From: Locusta migratoria
Lineage: Eukaryota; Arthropoda; Insecta; Orthoptera; Acrididae
Assembly (NCBI GenBank): GCA_026315105.1
Contig: CM048755.1
Span: 758,341,301-758,405,300, forward strand
Direction: 5' to 3'
Length of the DNA: 64,000 nucleotides
Both the position numbers and the translations under genes were made by a program. Below are positions 11,160 through 22,357 of this stretch, one piece after another (within the stretch, counting starts at the first letter, position 1; every line of letters begins with the position of its first letter). The notes under the pieces were generated by a model, which was given only the letters and a program-made list of their open reading frames with translations, did no database searches and was not told where the DNA came from.

Positions 11160-12420
11160 GAAACAATTCCTTGGCATCAATTTCTTCAACAAAAGCCAAC
11201 CTAATCCCCCCCCCCCAACATGGAACTCTACCTCCCCAACCCCCCCCCCCCCCCAAGCCTATCAATCCCTGGTGACCTAGGAATTTCGTACCTCCAACTT
11301 TAACTCACAACTGGTCCCAGATCCTGTCCTAAAAACACTAATTTTTCAGCAGAAGACTGATCAACCACACACAACTTCTAAACAGATCCTGATCCAATCA
11401 TCCTCCCACAACAGTACAACAGTTATCACCAGGCAGAAGGCCTCTGCCAATTGTCTGACTCCTACGCCTGCAAGTTCTGCCAGAGTGATGCCATCCCAGA
11501 TGTCCAATCCCTTCCGAAATCCTTAGGCCCTTTTCAGAACCTCCCCATTAATCCATCACATTGCTCACTCCAACACTACCTTGCACACCCACCTTCTAAA
11601 TGCTCGCCAAAATCAACAGACCCAACAATCTTTGACATCCAACTGTAGTTGGTAGTTGTGCTCCCACTGAAAGAATTTCAGTTCTCACTGACCAACCCCA
11701 AACAATTGCCTCAAATCTATCCTCCCGCATCAAGGATACTAACCACTTCCTTCGACGACTCTCCATCATCCTCACCCCTTTATCTTCTGCATCCTTCCTT
11801 AGTACTGATGCCTCAACTAGGCTATGCACCAACATCCCTCATGCCAACAGTCTTGCTGCTATGTCCTAACATACAACTTCTCCTCTGAAGGGTAATTACA
11901 TAAGCAAATCCACAGAACACCCATTGCCACCAACGTGGCACCATTTTATGCCACCTAGTTTGTGGATGATCTAGAGGAAACCCTCATAAACTCACAATAC
12001 CAAACCTCTGATATGGAAAGGGTTAATTGATGGTAACTTCATAATCTGGGCCCAGGGCCAAGAAACTCATTCTTCATTGCTTCAAAACCTCAGCTGCTGA
12101 CTTTACCATGCCAATTCATCTGGTCCTCCTCAAACCAGTGCATTACCCACCTGGACATTAGTCTCTTGCTCTCTCATGGTTCCATCTACTCCTCTGTACC
12201 TTTTAAATCCACCAAACAACAACACTACCTGCATTTTAACTGCTGCTATTCCTGCCACAACAAAAAATCCCTCCTATACGGCCTGGCCACCTGCAATGAT
12301 GAGAACTTGCGGAGTATGCTGAATGTCTCTAATACTTACAAAGACAGGCACTAAATACCACACAGAATAGGCAAACAGATTTCCAGTGCCATATCCCCAG
12401 ACACCCCCCAATCCTTTCAC
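11160..12420 (+). pseudogene. Penelope-like element, decayed reverse transcriptase region
   Basis: Fragments in several plus-strand frames match the Penelope-type protein: LIPPPQHGTLPP near 11200, SVLTDQPQTIASNLSS near 11680, TDASTRLCTNIPHANSLAAM near 11805-11865 (the S/TD.S.LYTNIPH motif of Penelope RTs), then PPSLWMI*RKP (the FVDDLEET region) and, at 12166-12354, VPFKSTKQQHYLHFNCC and NKKSLLYGLATCND. The last block corresponds to the same region as 43417-43620 on the minus strand (KPTNDQQYLHINS). Many stops and frame changes show it is long dead. Confidence 0.7.
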
Positions 12421-12724
12421 CAAACTCAATAATACCCAGTACTAGCTCAGATCCAAATCCTTTGTCATGGTCATATTGAATAGAAAGAGCATCAGATGTA
12501 TGGGACTCCTTTATTAAAACAACTAGTTTTGTGGCATTAGAGCCATATCATTAGGGTTATCTGTACACACAGAAGAGCAAATTCCAGTAATAATCAAGTC
12601 ATGGTAAAATCTAATAATGGAAAGTCCATGTTGGAGTTAACAATATAGTAATAAGGACAGTTTACAGCTCACCACAAAGATGTGGCATCGAGCTGCAACA
12701 GGCACATAAAAGACACACACACAA

Positions 12725-15003
12725 AACTGTCTTGAGCAGTTAAACCGGCAACACACGCGCAATGGAAATATTCTAGACCTTATAGCCACAAACAGGCCTG
12801 ACCTTATTAACGATGTCTGTGTAGAGACAGGAATTAGTGATCATGATATCGTCATAGCGTCGATGGTGACCAAAGTTCATAAACCAAACAAGAAGGCTAG
12901 GAGCGTGTTTTTGTTGGGAAAAGCCGACAAGCAAATGTTACGATCGCACTTAGAAAATGAATGGGCATCGTTTAATTCTGGGACTATGGATGTAGAGGAA
13001 TTGTGGACTAAATTTAAATGCATTGTTAATGAAGGGTTAGAGAAATATGTGCCAGTAAAGACGATTAAGGATGGAAAAGATCCACCGTGGTATAATAATA
13101 ATGTTAGAAAGCTGCTGAGAAAGCAAAGGCTGTTGCACTCTCGATTCAAAAAAGAACACGCAAATGATGACAGGCAAAAGTTAGTAGAGATTCGTGCGTC
13201 TATAAAAAGATCGATGCGTGAAGCATACAATAATTATCACAGCCATACCTTAGCAAAAGATCTTTCCGAGAACCCGAAAAAATTCTGGTCCTATGTAAAA
13301 TCGATAAGCGGGTCAAAGCCCACTGTCCAGTCACAAGTTGATCATTCCGGGGCAGTAATAGAAGAAAGCAAACGGAAAGCTGAAGTTCTAAATTTAACCT
13401 TTAAGATTTCTTTCACGCAGGAGGACCGCACAAATATACCATCATTTGATCAACGTACTAATTCCGAAATGGGGGACATAGCAATAGGTATTTCCGGTGT
13501 AGAGAAGCAGCTGAGAGAGCTAAATACGAAAAAGTCTGCTGGTCCGGATGGTATACCAGTTCGGTTTTACAAAGACTATTCTGCGGCATTGGCCCCCTGC
13601 TTAGCTTGCATTTATAGCGAATCTTTAATTCAGCGCAAAGTTCCTAGTGATTGGAAAAAAGCGCAGGTGACTCCCGTGTATAAGAAAGGAAAGAGAACTG
13701 ACCCATACAATTACAGGCCAATATCGTTGACATTGGTTTCATGTAGAATTTTGCAGCATATTCTCAGTTCGAATATAGTAAATTTCCTTGAAATGGAAAA
13801 GCTTCTTTCCATGAATCAGCACGGGTTTAGGAAACATCGTTCATGTGAAACTCAGCTTGCCCTTTTCTCACATGACATCTTGCGAGCCATGGACGAAGGG
13901 CAACAGGCGGATTGAGTTTTTCTCGACTTCAAAAAGGCGTTCGACATGGTGCCACACTGCAGACTGCTAACGAAGATACGAGCTTATGGAATAGGTTCAC
14001 AGATTTGTGACTGGCTGGAAGACTTCCTAAGTAATAGAACGCAGTATGTTGTTCTCGACGGCGAGTGTTCATCAGAGACGAGTGTGATGTCAGGCGTGCC
14101 CCAGGGGAGTGTGATAGGACCGCTATTATTTTCTATCTATATAAATGATCTGATGGACAGAGTAAGTTGTAATTTGCGGCTGTTTGCTGATGATGCTGTG
14201 GTGTATGGGAGGGTGTCGTCTGTAACTGACTGTAATAGCATAAAGGTTGACTTGGACAAAATTTCTGGTTGGTGCGAAGAATGGCAGCTAGCTCTCAATG
14301 TAGAAAAATGTAAGGTGATGCGCATGAGTAGAAAAAACAATCATATAATGTTTGAATACAGCATCAGTAGTGAGCTTCTTGATGCGGTCGCGTCGTTCAA
14401 ATATCTAGGCGTAACATTGCAGAGCGATATGAAATGGAACGAGCATGTAAGGACAGTTGTGAGTAAGGCAGTCAGCCGACTTCGGTTTATTGGGAGAATT
14501 TTGGGAAGATGTACTTCACCTGTAAAGGAGACCGCGTATAAAACGCTTGTACGACCACGTCTTGAGTATTGCTCAAGTGTTTGGGACCTGCAGCAGATCA
14601 GTTTAAAGGAAGACATAGAAGCGGTTCAGAGGCGAGCAGCTAGATTTGTTACCGATAGGTTCGACCAATGTGCGAGTGTCACGGAAATGCTCCTGCAACT
14701 CAATTGGGGATCGCTGGAAGAAAGACGACGTTCTTTTCGTGAATTTCTCTTAAGTAAATTTAGAGGGCCGGAATTTGAAGCTGAGTGTAGTACGATCTTG
14801 CTGCCGCCTACTTACATTTCGCGTAAAGATCACAAAGACAAGATAAGAGAAATTAGGGCTCGTACGGAGGCATATAGGCATTCTTTTTTTCCTCGTTCAA
14901 TTTGGGGGTGGTATAGGAAAGGAAATGCCTAGTAGTGGTACAGTGTACCCTCCGCCATGCACCTTACGGTGAATTGCGGAGTATGTATGTAGATGTAGAT
15001 AAC
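12725..15003 (+). mobile_element. 5'-truncated CR1/L2-like LINE
   Basis: The copy starts inside the endonuclease domain (TRNGNILDLIATNRPDLI...GISDHD, about 12750-12845), runs through a complete reverse transcriptase and ends in the short tandem 3' tail ATGTATGTAGATGTAGATA (about 14983-15000). Such truncated 5' ends and simple-repeat tails are typical of CR1 and L2-group LINEs. It is inserted antisense to the host RhoGEF gene, in its 6.9 kb intron. Confidence 0.85.
12863..14932 (+). pseudogene. CR1/L2-like LINE ORF2 (RT), one in-frame stop
   Basis: The frame is the same from 12863 to 14932 and is interrupted only by TGA at 13913-13915. RT blocks in order are KKSAGPDGIPVRFYKD, SDWKKAQVTPVYKKGKR, YNYRPISLT, NQHGFRKHRSCETQL, then after the stop VFLDFKKAFDMVPH, SGVPQGSVIGPLLFSIYIND, LRLFADDAVVY (the catalytic FADD), FKYLGVTLQSDMKW and RPRLEYCSSVWD. 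The endonuclease N-terminus is missing. A single point mutation from an open codon would explain the break, so this copy is fairly young but inactive. Clade choice (CR1/L2 rather than jockey) rests on motif style and is moderate. Confidence 0.88.
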
Positions 15004-15054
15004 AACACTTTCAGCTATCAGCCTTGGCCTTCTTCAGAAAATAGAAAAAAACAT

Positions 15055-15250
15055 GCCAAAATGTTTGTAGAGCTTATGGGACTTAACTACAGGGTCATCA
15101 GTCCTTAAACTTACAAACTACTTATGAACTATGTAATACTAAGGACGGAACAAATATCCATGCCCGAGGAGGGATTTGAACCCCCGACCGTAGTGGCTGT
15201 GCAGACCGTGACTGGCGCGCCGCAGTCCCCTCGACCACCGTGGCCGGCTC
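15055..15250 (-). mobile_element. tRNA-derived SINE
   Basis: On the minus strand the head GAGCCGGCCACGGTGGTCGA leads into a Pol III B-box-like CGGGGGTTCAAATCCC, then CTCGGGCATGGATATTTG and a body ending GACTGATGACCCTGTAGTTAAGTCCCATA. The same architecture is seen at 42165-42366, 48498-48690 and 49365-49500. Confidence 0.85.
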
Positions 15251-15329
15251 AGAAAATAGAACATTCACACGGGCACACATCACTATCATACGACTATTTT
15301 GCATCACAGAAGTGCGGATGGGTACAGCA

Positions 15330-15460
15330 TGAAACTTCCTGGCAGATTAAAATTGTGTGCCGGAACCGGGACTCGAACCTGGGACCTTTGCCTTTCGCGG
15401 GCAAGCGCACTACCGACTGCTATCCCGACACGACTCACGATGCCGCCTCAACTTCACTTG
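15330..15460 (-). mobile_element. tRNA-derived repeat of a second family (partial)
   Basis: The reverse complement contains CTTGCCCGCGAAAGGCAAAG, the B-box GGTTCGAGTCCCGG and the non-tRNA body ACACAATTTTAATCTGCCAG. It differs from the SINE at 15055-15250. The tRNA head is incomplete, so it is not a functional tRNA gene. Confidence 0.7.
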
Positions 15461-15639
15461 CTCTTCTTTGTGTACAGTTAACCCTCATGATGGGGCTCTA
15501 ATGCCACAAAATAGTTGGTTTAATAAAGGAGTACCATACAGTTGAAGCTGTTTCCATTCAAAATGACTCAAGTCTACAGCTGCAGATGCCCACAGTACAT
15601 AATGTTGACTGTCAGGGTTTTAATTATATAATGAAATGA

Positions 15640-16100
15640 GGAACATCCTACCCAAAATTCTTCTCGCTTCTCCTAAACTGTATTCTGTTAACCATCCAAT
15701 CTCCACAATCTAGTCCATCCCTAAGCCACTCCCAAAACCAGACCCTTGCCACATGGATCATATCCTCATGAAAGACCTAGGTGCAAGACCTGCTAAATCC
15801 ATCCACCCAGCACTTCCTATTGCCACCCTGGCACAGACCTATCCTACCCTATCCTATCCTACCCTATCCAAGACATGGCCACCTGTGAAAGCAACCATGT
15901 AAGTTAACAGCTTTGCTTCAATCATTGTTCAGCTTTTTAAACTGACAGAACTACCAATAAGTTGGCCACCAGGATAAATTGCCAAGGCTAAACTGGCAGC
16001 TGGTGGTGACATTTGAACAGGGCTTCAATGTCATCTTAGTGCACTGTAATGCTGACACTTCTCAACTGCCAATGCTTATGCTTCCAAAATGCTTACCACC
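15640..16100 (+). pseudogene. Penelope-like element fragment
   Basis: NILPKILLASPKL and the following Pro-rich LPKPDPCHMDHIL run parallel to NILPKILSTPPKV...CATPNPLP in the minus-strand copy at 30513-31073. Downstream sequence to about 16100 looks like non-coding 3' sequence of the same element type. Strongly decayed. Confidence 0.5.
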
Positions 16101-16626
16101 ACCCAGAAGTAGTATTTTGAAATTGAAAATGAGGCACTCATGATCAAAATAGTTCCACTTAATCAATGATCATAAGCCTGAGACATTGTTCTTTCGACAG
16201 ATTGCTAACCTGCCAGACAGAATTGATGATCTCCTATGGTGGGCTCTTTACTTCAGCAGATATAACTAAGAGGTATATTTCTGAAATATTTACTCAAACA
16301 CAACAGCTTAACCTCTTGTTGGGCCGACCAATAGGCCCTGATGATACATTCCATCATGACAACATCCTTCATTTTCAACTAAAGCCAAGTTATGCATAGT
16401 ATAAATAGTGTTATATGTGGTGTAAATCTTGACTTTGTACATTCTGATAAATACAAACCATAACTTTTAAGTTATTGTAAATAGCTACAATTTTTTTTAT
16501 GTTAGTTTTGTTTCACGTAAGTATAGATATCCCAAAATACAAAATATTAAGACAATTAGTGATCGATAATGAAAATAACTACATAACCTATTACTTCTAT
16601 TTATTATAATGAGGTAACAACTTTAC

Positions 16627-16732
16627 CAATATCTTTTCTCCTCTTGTACTCATTAATATATGTTGCTACTTCTGTTATTGTCTTTACAGCATCAAGAAGA
16701 GCAGGTTTGTCCTTGTGGTCATCCTCTGTGCA
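16627..16732 (-). CDS. Tuba-like RhoGEF exon D: end of the DH domain and DH-BAR linker
   Basis: The acceptor is TTATTTCCAG (AG at 16734-16733) and the donor is GTAAAG after 16627. The 106 bp give 35 codons plus one base. The protein starts CTEDDHKDKPALLDAVKTI and ends YINEYKRRKDI. The S/CTEDDH.D...L..A spacing and the terminal INEYKRRKD are the closing helix of the DH domain in DNMBP-like proteins. Most other RhoGEFs have a PH domain at this point; here the next exon instead begins a BAR domain, which is the family signature. The single trailing G joins TG from the next exon to form a Val codon. Confidence 0.92.
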
Positions 16733-16739
16733 CTGGAAA

Positions 16740-17780
16740 TAACTTACAAATGCCAGAATTACACTACAAAGATCTCACTTCAGAAAGCAAATAATCTATC
16801 TAAAGATTACGCGAGTTGCTAAAAAAATGTGATGAGATGATGTTATATAATATCAATTGATGACATTTACAATGACACTTAACATATTTTAATTAATTAT
16901 GAGTAGATGCATTTATTTATTGTCTAACAGTCCTATAAATTGGTGAATTAGTTAGTTCAATCTCAGGAGAGACCTCGTCTTATTTTTTTTTGTCAGATCT
17001 TAGTACCTGCTGATCTATTTCCTTAATATAGATTCTACATGGAAGTCCACATCTCATTTGCAATCACCAATCCCACCACCTGCTGGGGTGGTGAACAGGA
17101 AAATGAGATGGAAGAGGGGTTAGAGGAGAAACCTTTCTCAGTCACTGCACACATTGTGCAGATCCATGATGAAAATAACTGGGCATTCATCTTTTCTCCC
17201 ATTTGAGAAAATAGATTATATAATTTCAGACAGAGTTTTAAAATGTAATGTCTAGCAAAAGCTACATTATGCAATACTATTGCTCTTCATACAAGCTCAA
17301 AAAGGAAGTTAGGGGTTAACATCTCGCCAATAATGAGGGCATTATAGACTGATCACAAGCTCTGAATATTTCATGTATGGGAAATGAAATCGGCCAGGTG
17401 ACTTATGGACATCGCAGAAAACGTAATCTGGATTTAGACTGCCATTCTCACAAAGCAGAGCTCAGTATGCTAATAATGGCAATGTCTCACTTGCTTACAA
17501 ACAAGACTTAAGCCGTTAAGTCTTATTATTGTTGCTGCACTAATGAATGCTCTAAATATAATTAACATATCACTACAAAAATTAGTGAAAACGTAGAGAA
17601 ATAAATAATAGTTTATACTCAGAAAATTAACACTGCTACCATTTATAAGGAAAATTTATAAAAACCAATAAAAAGTAACAGACAACTATCAGTAAATAGT
17701 TGAAGTAACAATTTGTAGTAAGAAATTTGCTTTATATTAATAATCATGCTATTAACTTTTGAATGTAAGTTTCAAATTAA
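16740..17780. other. Short intron of the RhoGEF gene
   Basis: The only intron here without an evident mobile element. AT-rich; no other feature seen. Confidence 0.6.
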
Positions 17781-17789
17781 CCATATTAC

Positions 17790-17939
17790 CTTTATAAGTT
17801 CATTAAGGATAAGAGGATACTTCAATATCCTCTGAACAGGTTTGATTAAAATTGATCCCATATCAAAACACGCTATTTGGTATCTTAGTGTCTCCAAGCC
17901 TTTGTTAAAGATCTTCTGTATACCTTCATCTGATTCATA
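17790..17939 (-). CDS. Tuba-like RhoGEF exon C: DH domain CR3 motif
   Basis: The acceptor is TTGACAG (AG at 17941-17940) and the donor is GTAATATGG after 17790. The 150 bp encode 50 residues in phase 0. GSILIKPVQRILKYPLIL is the diagnostic third conserved region of DH domains (consensus L.KPVQR...YPLLL), the long helix forming part of the GTPase-binding surface. It is preceded by YESDEGIQKIFNKGLETLRY, which continues the YE..E.IQK...KGLE pattern of Tuba-type exchange factors. This exon alone is enough to identify a RhoGEF. It is separated from the next exon by only 1.06 kb, the one short intron here, in which I saw no mobile element. Confidence 0.95.
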
Positions 17940-17944
17940 CTGTC

Positions 17945-18640
17945 AAGACAAAAAAGAATTTTTAATTAATAAAGATATAATGAACAGTAATTGTAAACTG
18001 AAACTTGACTGCAGTAACAATTTAAGAAGAAGAAGAACTGTGTATCATCTTTTGATATGAACAATACCTAATACCTTAGCTTTTATCACAAATACCAAAT
18101 GGTTGTCTGTTCCCAAGCTTAATATATGGTCATCTTTTACATAATACAAATTAACGTACGTACGATGTAAAAAAAAACAAACAAACAAAAAAACTGTGAA
18201 CTTGTAGAAATGGTTGTTACCCCAAGAAATTTCAGCAGATGACATTTCAGTAAATTTCTGAATAGACATAACATTGCTTTAACAATTTTTTGTCCAATTC
18301 TCTTAAAGAAGTGAATATTGTATTAATAATTTTGCTTGTAATAACAATAATAATAATTCACAGCAAACACCAAATTATGAGTACTCAGAAATGGTAATAT
18401 CTCCACTTCTTTTAGGGATATTTCATAAATTGAAGGGTTTCCCTTGTAATTTAATGTCAACACTGAAAGTTTGTGTCCATGTACTTCTTTGCAAAATGCA
18501 CAGCACTAAATGTCATAAAATTTGACTTTTCTTCAGCCTAGCTCCCATTATGTGCAACATCAGAACTGCCTCTCTGGTGCCTTTACTTTTCCTATAGCCA
18601 AACTGATAAGTCATCAAATGGATCCTCAATTTTCCTTTCC
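17945..18640. other. AT-rich intron sequence
   Basis: Nothing recognised between exon C and the mariner element. Confidence 0.5.
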
Positions 18641-18651
18641 ATTCTTCTGTA

Positions 18652-19957
18652 CGAGGTGCATTCAAGTTCTAAGGCCTCTGATTTTTTTTCTCCGGACTGG
18701 AAAGAGAGAGAAAACTTGCGCATTGTTTTAAAATGAGGCCGCGTTCATTGTCAATGCGTCCCAGAGATGGCAGAACCGTACGGCAGCTGGAATTTTACTG
18801 CCAGCGGCGAGAATGAGAACTGTTTTAGATACTTAAAATGGCGACGTTTTCCTTACTTGAGCAGCGTGCAATCATTCGTTTTCTGAATTTGTGTGGTGTG
18901 ACACAAATTGAAATTCATCGACAGTTGAAGGAGACATGTGGTGATAGAGTTATGGATGTGTTGGAAGTGCGTTTGTGGGAGTGATAGTTGAATGAAGGCA
19001 GAACATTGTGTGACAACAAACCGAAACAACCTCGGGCTCGCACAAGCCGGTCTGACGACATGATCGAGAAGGTGGAGAGAATTTGTTTGGGGGATCGCCG
19101 AATGACTGTTCAACAGATCGCCTCCAGTGTTGGCATTTCTGTGAGTTCTGTGCACACAATCCTGCATGCCGACCTGAAAATGCGAAAAGTGTCATCCAGG
19201 TGGGTGCCACGAGTGCTGACGGACGACCACAAGGCTGCCCGTGTGGCATGTTGCCAAGCAACGACAGCATGAATGGGACTTTCTTTTCGTTGGTTGTGAC
19301 AATAGGTGAGACATGGATGTCATTTTTCAATCCAGAAACGAAGCGCCATTCAGCTCAATGGAAGCACACAGATTCACCGCCACCAAAAAAATTTCAGGTA
19401 ACCGCCAGTGCTGAAAAAAATGATGGTGTCCATGTTCTGGGACAACGAGGGCATAATCCTTACCCATTGCGTTCCAAAGGGCACTACAGTAACAGGTGCA
19501 CCCTACGAAAATGTTTTGAAGAACAAATTCCTTCTTGCACTGCAACAAAAGTGTCCGGGAAGGGCTGCGCGTGTGCTGTTTCACCAAGGCAACGCACCCG
19601 CACATCAAGCTAACGTTACGCAACAGTTTCTTCATGATAACAACTTTGAAGTGATTCCTCATGCTCCCTACTCACCTGACCTGGCTCCTAGTGACTTGGC
19701 TTTTTCCATCAATGAAAGACACTCTCCATGGCCGCACATTCACCAGCCGTGCTGCTATTGCCTCAGCGATTTTCCAGTGGTCAAAACAGACTCCGAAAGA
19801 AGCATTCGCAGCTGCCATGGAATCATGGCGTCAGCTTTGTGAAAAATGTGTACGTCTGCAGGGCGATTACGTCAAGAAGTTAGGCCAGTTTCACCTATTT
19901 CAGGTGAGTAGTTAATTAGAAAAAAAATCGGAGGCCTTAGGACTTGAATGCACCTTG
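18652..19957 (+). mobile_element. Tc1/mariner-family mariner transposon
   Basis: Inverted termini of about 30 bp read CGAGGTGCATTCAAGTTCTAAGGCCTC on the left and, reverse complemented, CAAGGTGCATTCAAGTCCTAAGGCCTC on the right. Each end abuts a TA dinucleotide (18650-18651 and 19958-19959), the mariner target duplication. The total of 1,306 bp is the normal mariner length. Confidence 0.93.
18838..19915 (+). pseudogene. Mariner transposase, inactivated
   Basis: The ATG at 18838 opens MATFSLLEQRAIIRFLNLCG, the N-terminal helix-turn-helix. A TGA follows about 48 codons later and the frame then shifts. IASSVGISVSSVHTILH is the second DNA-binding helix-turn-helix. The catalytic domain is recognisable but two of three acidic positions are lost: VTIGETWM has Gly where the first Asp is expected (about 19305), and HQGNAPAH has Gly for the second Asp (codon 19588-19590). 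YSPDLAPSD keeps the third. With several stops and frameshifts as well, this cannot be an active cut-and-paste enzyme. Confidence 0.92.
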
Positions 19958-20149
19958 TATATTAATTCTTATCAGTAGCCTGGATACATAAGATCTTTAA
20001 TTGATTGAGAGAGAGAGTTATTGCATTTACCTACCATTTCTATTTCAGAATTGTGTGGATGATAGTTTTTTTGAACGTCTGGTGATATGTCACCAGTCTT
20101 ACACTGTAGATTCTATACACTAAGTTGAACAGTTTGTGCTCAAACAACT

Positions 20150-21750
20150 ACTAAAGTTAAAACAATTGCCCTTGATGATTTTTGAAATAATAGGCAAAAT
20201 TCTATCCCTTTGGCCTTATTTGATCTCACATCACATGTAGCACTTTTAAATTCCAAGTCTAGTACTAAATCCTCTACCTCTCTCACATAAACTCCTATGT
20301 CTGCATCTATCACAGCATCACACAAATCTTCCCCACCACACTGGTATTCAATACAACTCTTTTGACATACTTGCTTCCCCCCTGGGTTTAACCATGTAAT
20401 CCACATTGCTCTCACAGTGTTACCACCATTGCTTTTCATTTCACCGAGTGATTTTCTGACTTTTCTGTATGCAGAGTCAAATCTTCTGATGATCATTTAT
20501 TTTTTAAGTAACTCTCAGTTTCATGTAGCCATTTCATTCATGTGAGCTGCATTCCTGTATGCCTAGCCAAACTCTTAAAATTTTTGTACTTCCTTCTGTG
20601 GCCAAGCAACTGAAGCATTTCATCTGTTACCCATGGTTTCTTTGCAGTTACCTTCCTTGTATGTATGTCTGTGTCTGTCTAACAGCTGTGACAGCCCTCT
20701 TCAGAGTTGTAAACCCAGCTTAAACTGAACTGCCTAATGTACAATTCCTTACTGCATTATCCACATCTTTAACAAACTTCAAATGTGTGTCACTATTTCC
20801 ATTTCAGTAGCCCTCTTCTTTCCAGATGATTCTCTTAAACTTTAATCTACTCTTCCTCAAACTTCTTCAAACTGTTACCTGCTCCTGGCCATTATCTGCT
20901 TTTTAATGCTCTGTCTGCCTTTGATTTAATCTTGCACTGTCTCAAGGTCTTTTACAAGTATACCACTTCCTCTTGTTATTTTTGAATAGGATATTTGCTA
21001 TTACCATCTGAATTTCATTAGAGAACTTAGCCTGTTTTCCTCTCTCATTCGTAAGGCCAAGCCCATATGCTCCCATATCCTTTTCTGCTATTCCTTTCCC
21101 TGCAACTGTGTTCCAATCAGCTATGTGATTTTCACCACCCTTTATACTGAATTACTCCATTCAACATCGCCATATACTTTTGCTCTCTCTTCATCTTCTG
21201 CTTGTGATATCAGCACATGTACCTGAACTACCATTGTCAGCAGTGGTTTGCTGTTGAATCTGAAGGAAACAACTCTGTCACTACAGTGGTCACAAAAGCC
21301 AAGTCCCTGTCCTACTTTTCTATTCATAATGAATTCTTCTCCCATTATACCATTTTCTCCTGCTATAGATATTGCATAATATTCACCTGACCAGGAATTT
21401 TTATCTTTCTTCGATTTCAAGTTCACTGTGCCCATTATATCTAGATTGAGTCTTTTCATTTCCTTTTTCAAATTTTCTAGGGAGGCAACTGAATTAGGAA
21501 AGGGGTAAAGCCCACTTTCGATCTTTAATGGCCTCAGCGACCTCCAGCAACCACCATGGCACTGTCTTCCGTCACGTGCACCCTGAGAAACAAGGAATAG
21601 TAGCATCTGCCGCTGAAATAATGGATCATGTGACGCTTTCGAGCACCACATTGATGTTGTCGAGTGGGGGAGGGTCAACGATGGCAGCAGAGATACAGTC
21701 TTCCCAGTTAGCCCTGTTTAGAGCCTATCTAGGCAGGCGACCTGGGGACT
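20150..21750 (-). pseudogene. Decayed RTE-like LINE, endonuclease part
   Basis: On the minus strand, from about 21500 downwards, ENLKKEMKRLNLDIMG, WSGEYYAISIAG, FIMNRKVGQGL and SDRVVSFRFNSKPLLTMVVQ follow the same order as the endonuclease of the RTE-like LINE at 54490-55520 (LNLDI-G, SG-Y-V, MNK-IG-RVSYY, H-I-VAK-D-KP). Downstream text to 20150 keeps faint similarity to the region between endonuclease and RT. Numerous stops and frameshifts are present and no RT catalytic motif is preserved. Confidence 0.65.
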
Positions 21751-22357
21751 GACACTGTGGGAGTGACAGGAAAATCAGAAAATGAACACTGCCACACAAG
21801 TTGTCATGGGCTCTTCATTAGACAGATGGTGGAAGGCTGTGGCTGCAGATGAATAAATGAATGGCTGAAAACATGGAATGCACTGTATGTGAATATTTAA
21901 GATGCTTGTTAAGTCTTGTTATTGACAATTAAGATGGTGTTACTAATTTCCCTGAAGCAAGCTATTATACTGAAATGCGAAAGTACTACTCCTCTTGACT
22001 TAAATGGAAAACATACTTTTCTCAGAGACAGGTATTAGTTATGAAGGTCATTGTAAAATTCATATTATCATATTTACGATTAACATGGTGTGAACTTTGA
22101 TGGGGTTCAGCGCAATAAAGCAATCAGAATCTGGCTTCTTCTGATACTCTAGCAACAAGCTGCAAAATCACTCACATCTTCATTAACAAATAGTGGGGAA
22201 AATTTTTTTGTGGTTTTTGTGGTTTTTTAGGGCGCACAACTTCTATGGTCATTAGCGCCCAGCTAAGAACATTGATTCGCTATGATCTCAAAAAAATGGT
22301 GACTGTCAGAACATCAGCAAGAGGCTAAAAACGTAAGATAAAAGACAATTAAAAGGG

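Noticed and set aside
19327..19662. 111-residue minus-strand ORF
   Set aside because: Antisense shadow of the mariner transposase.
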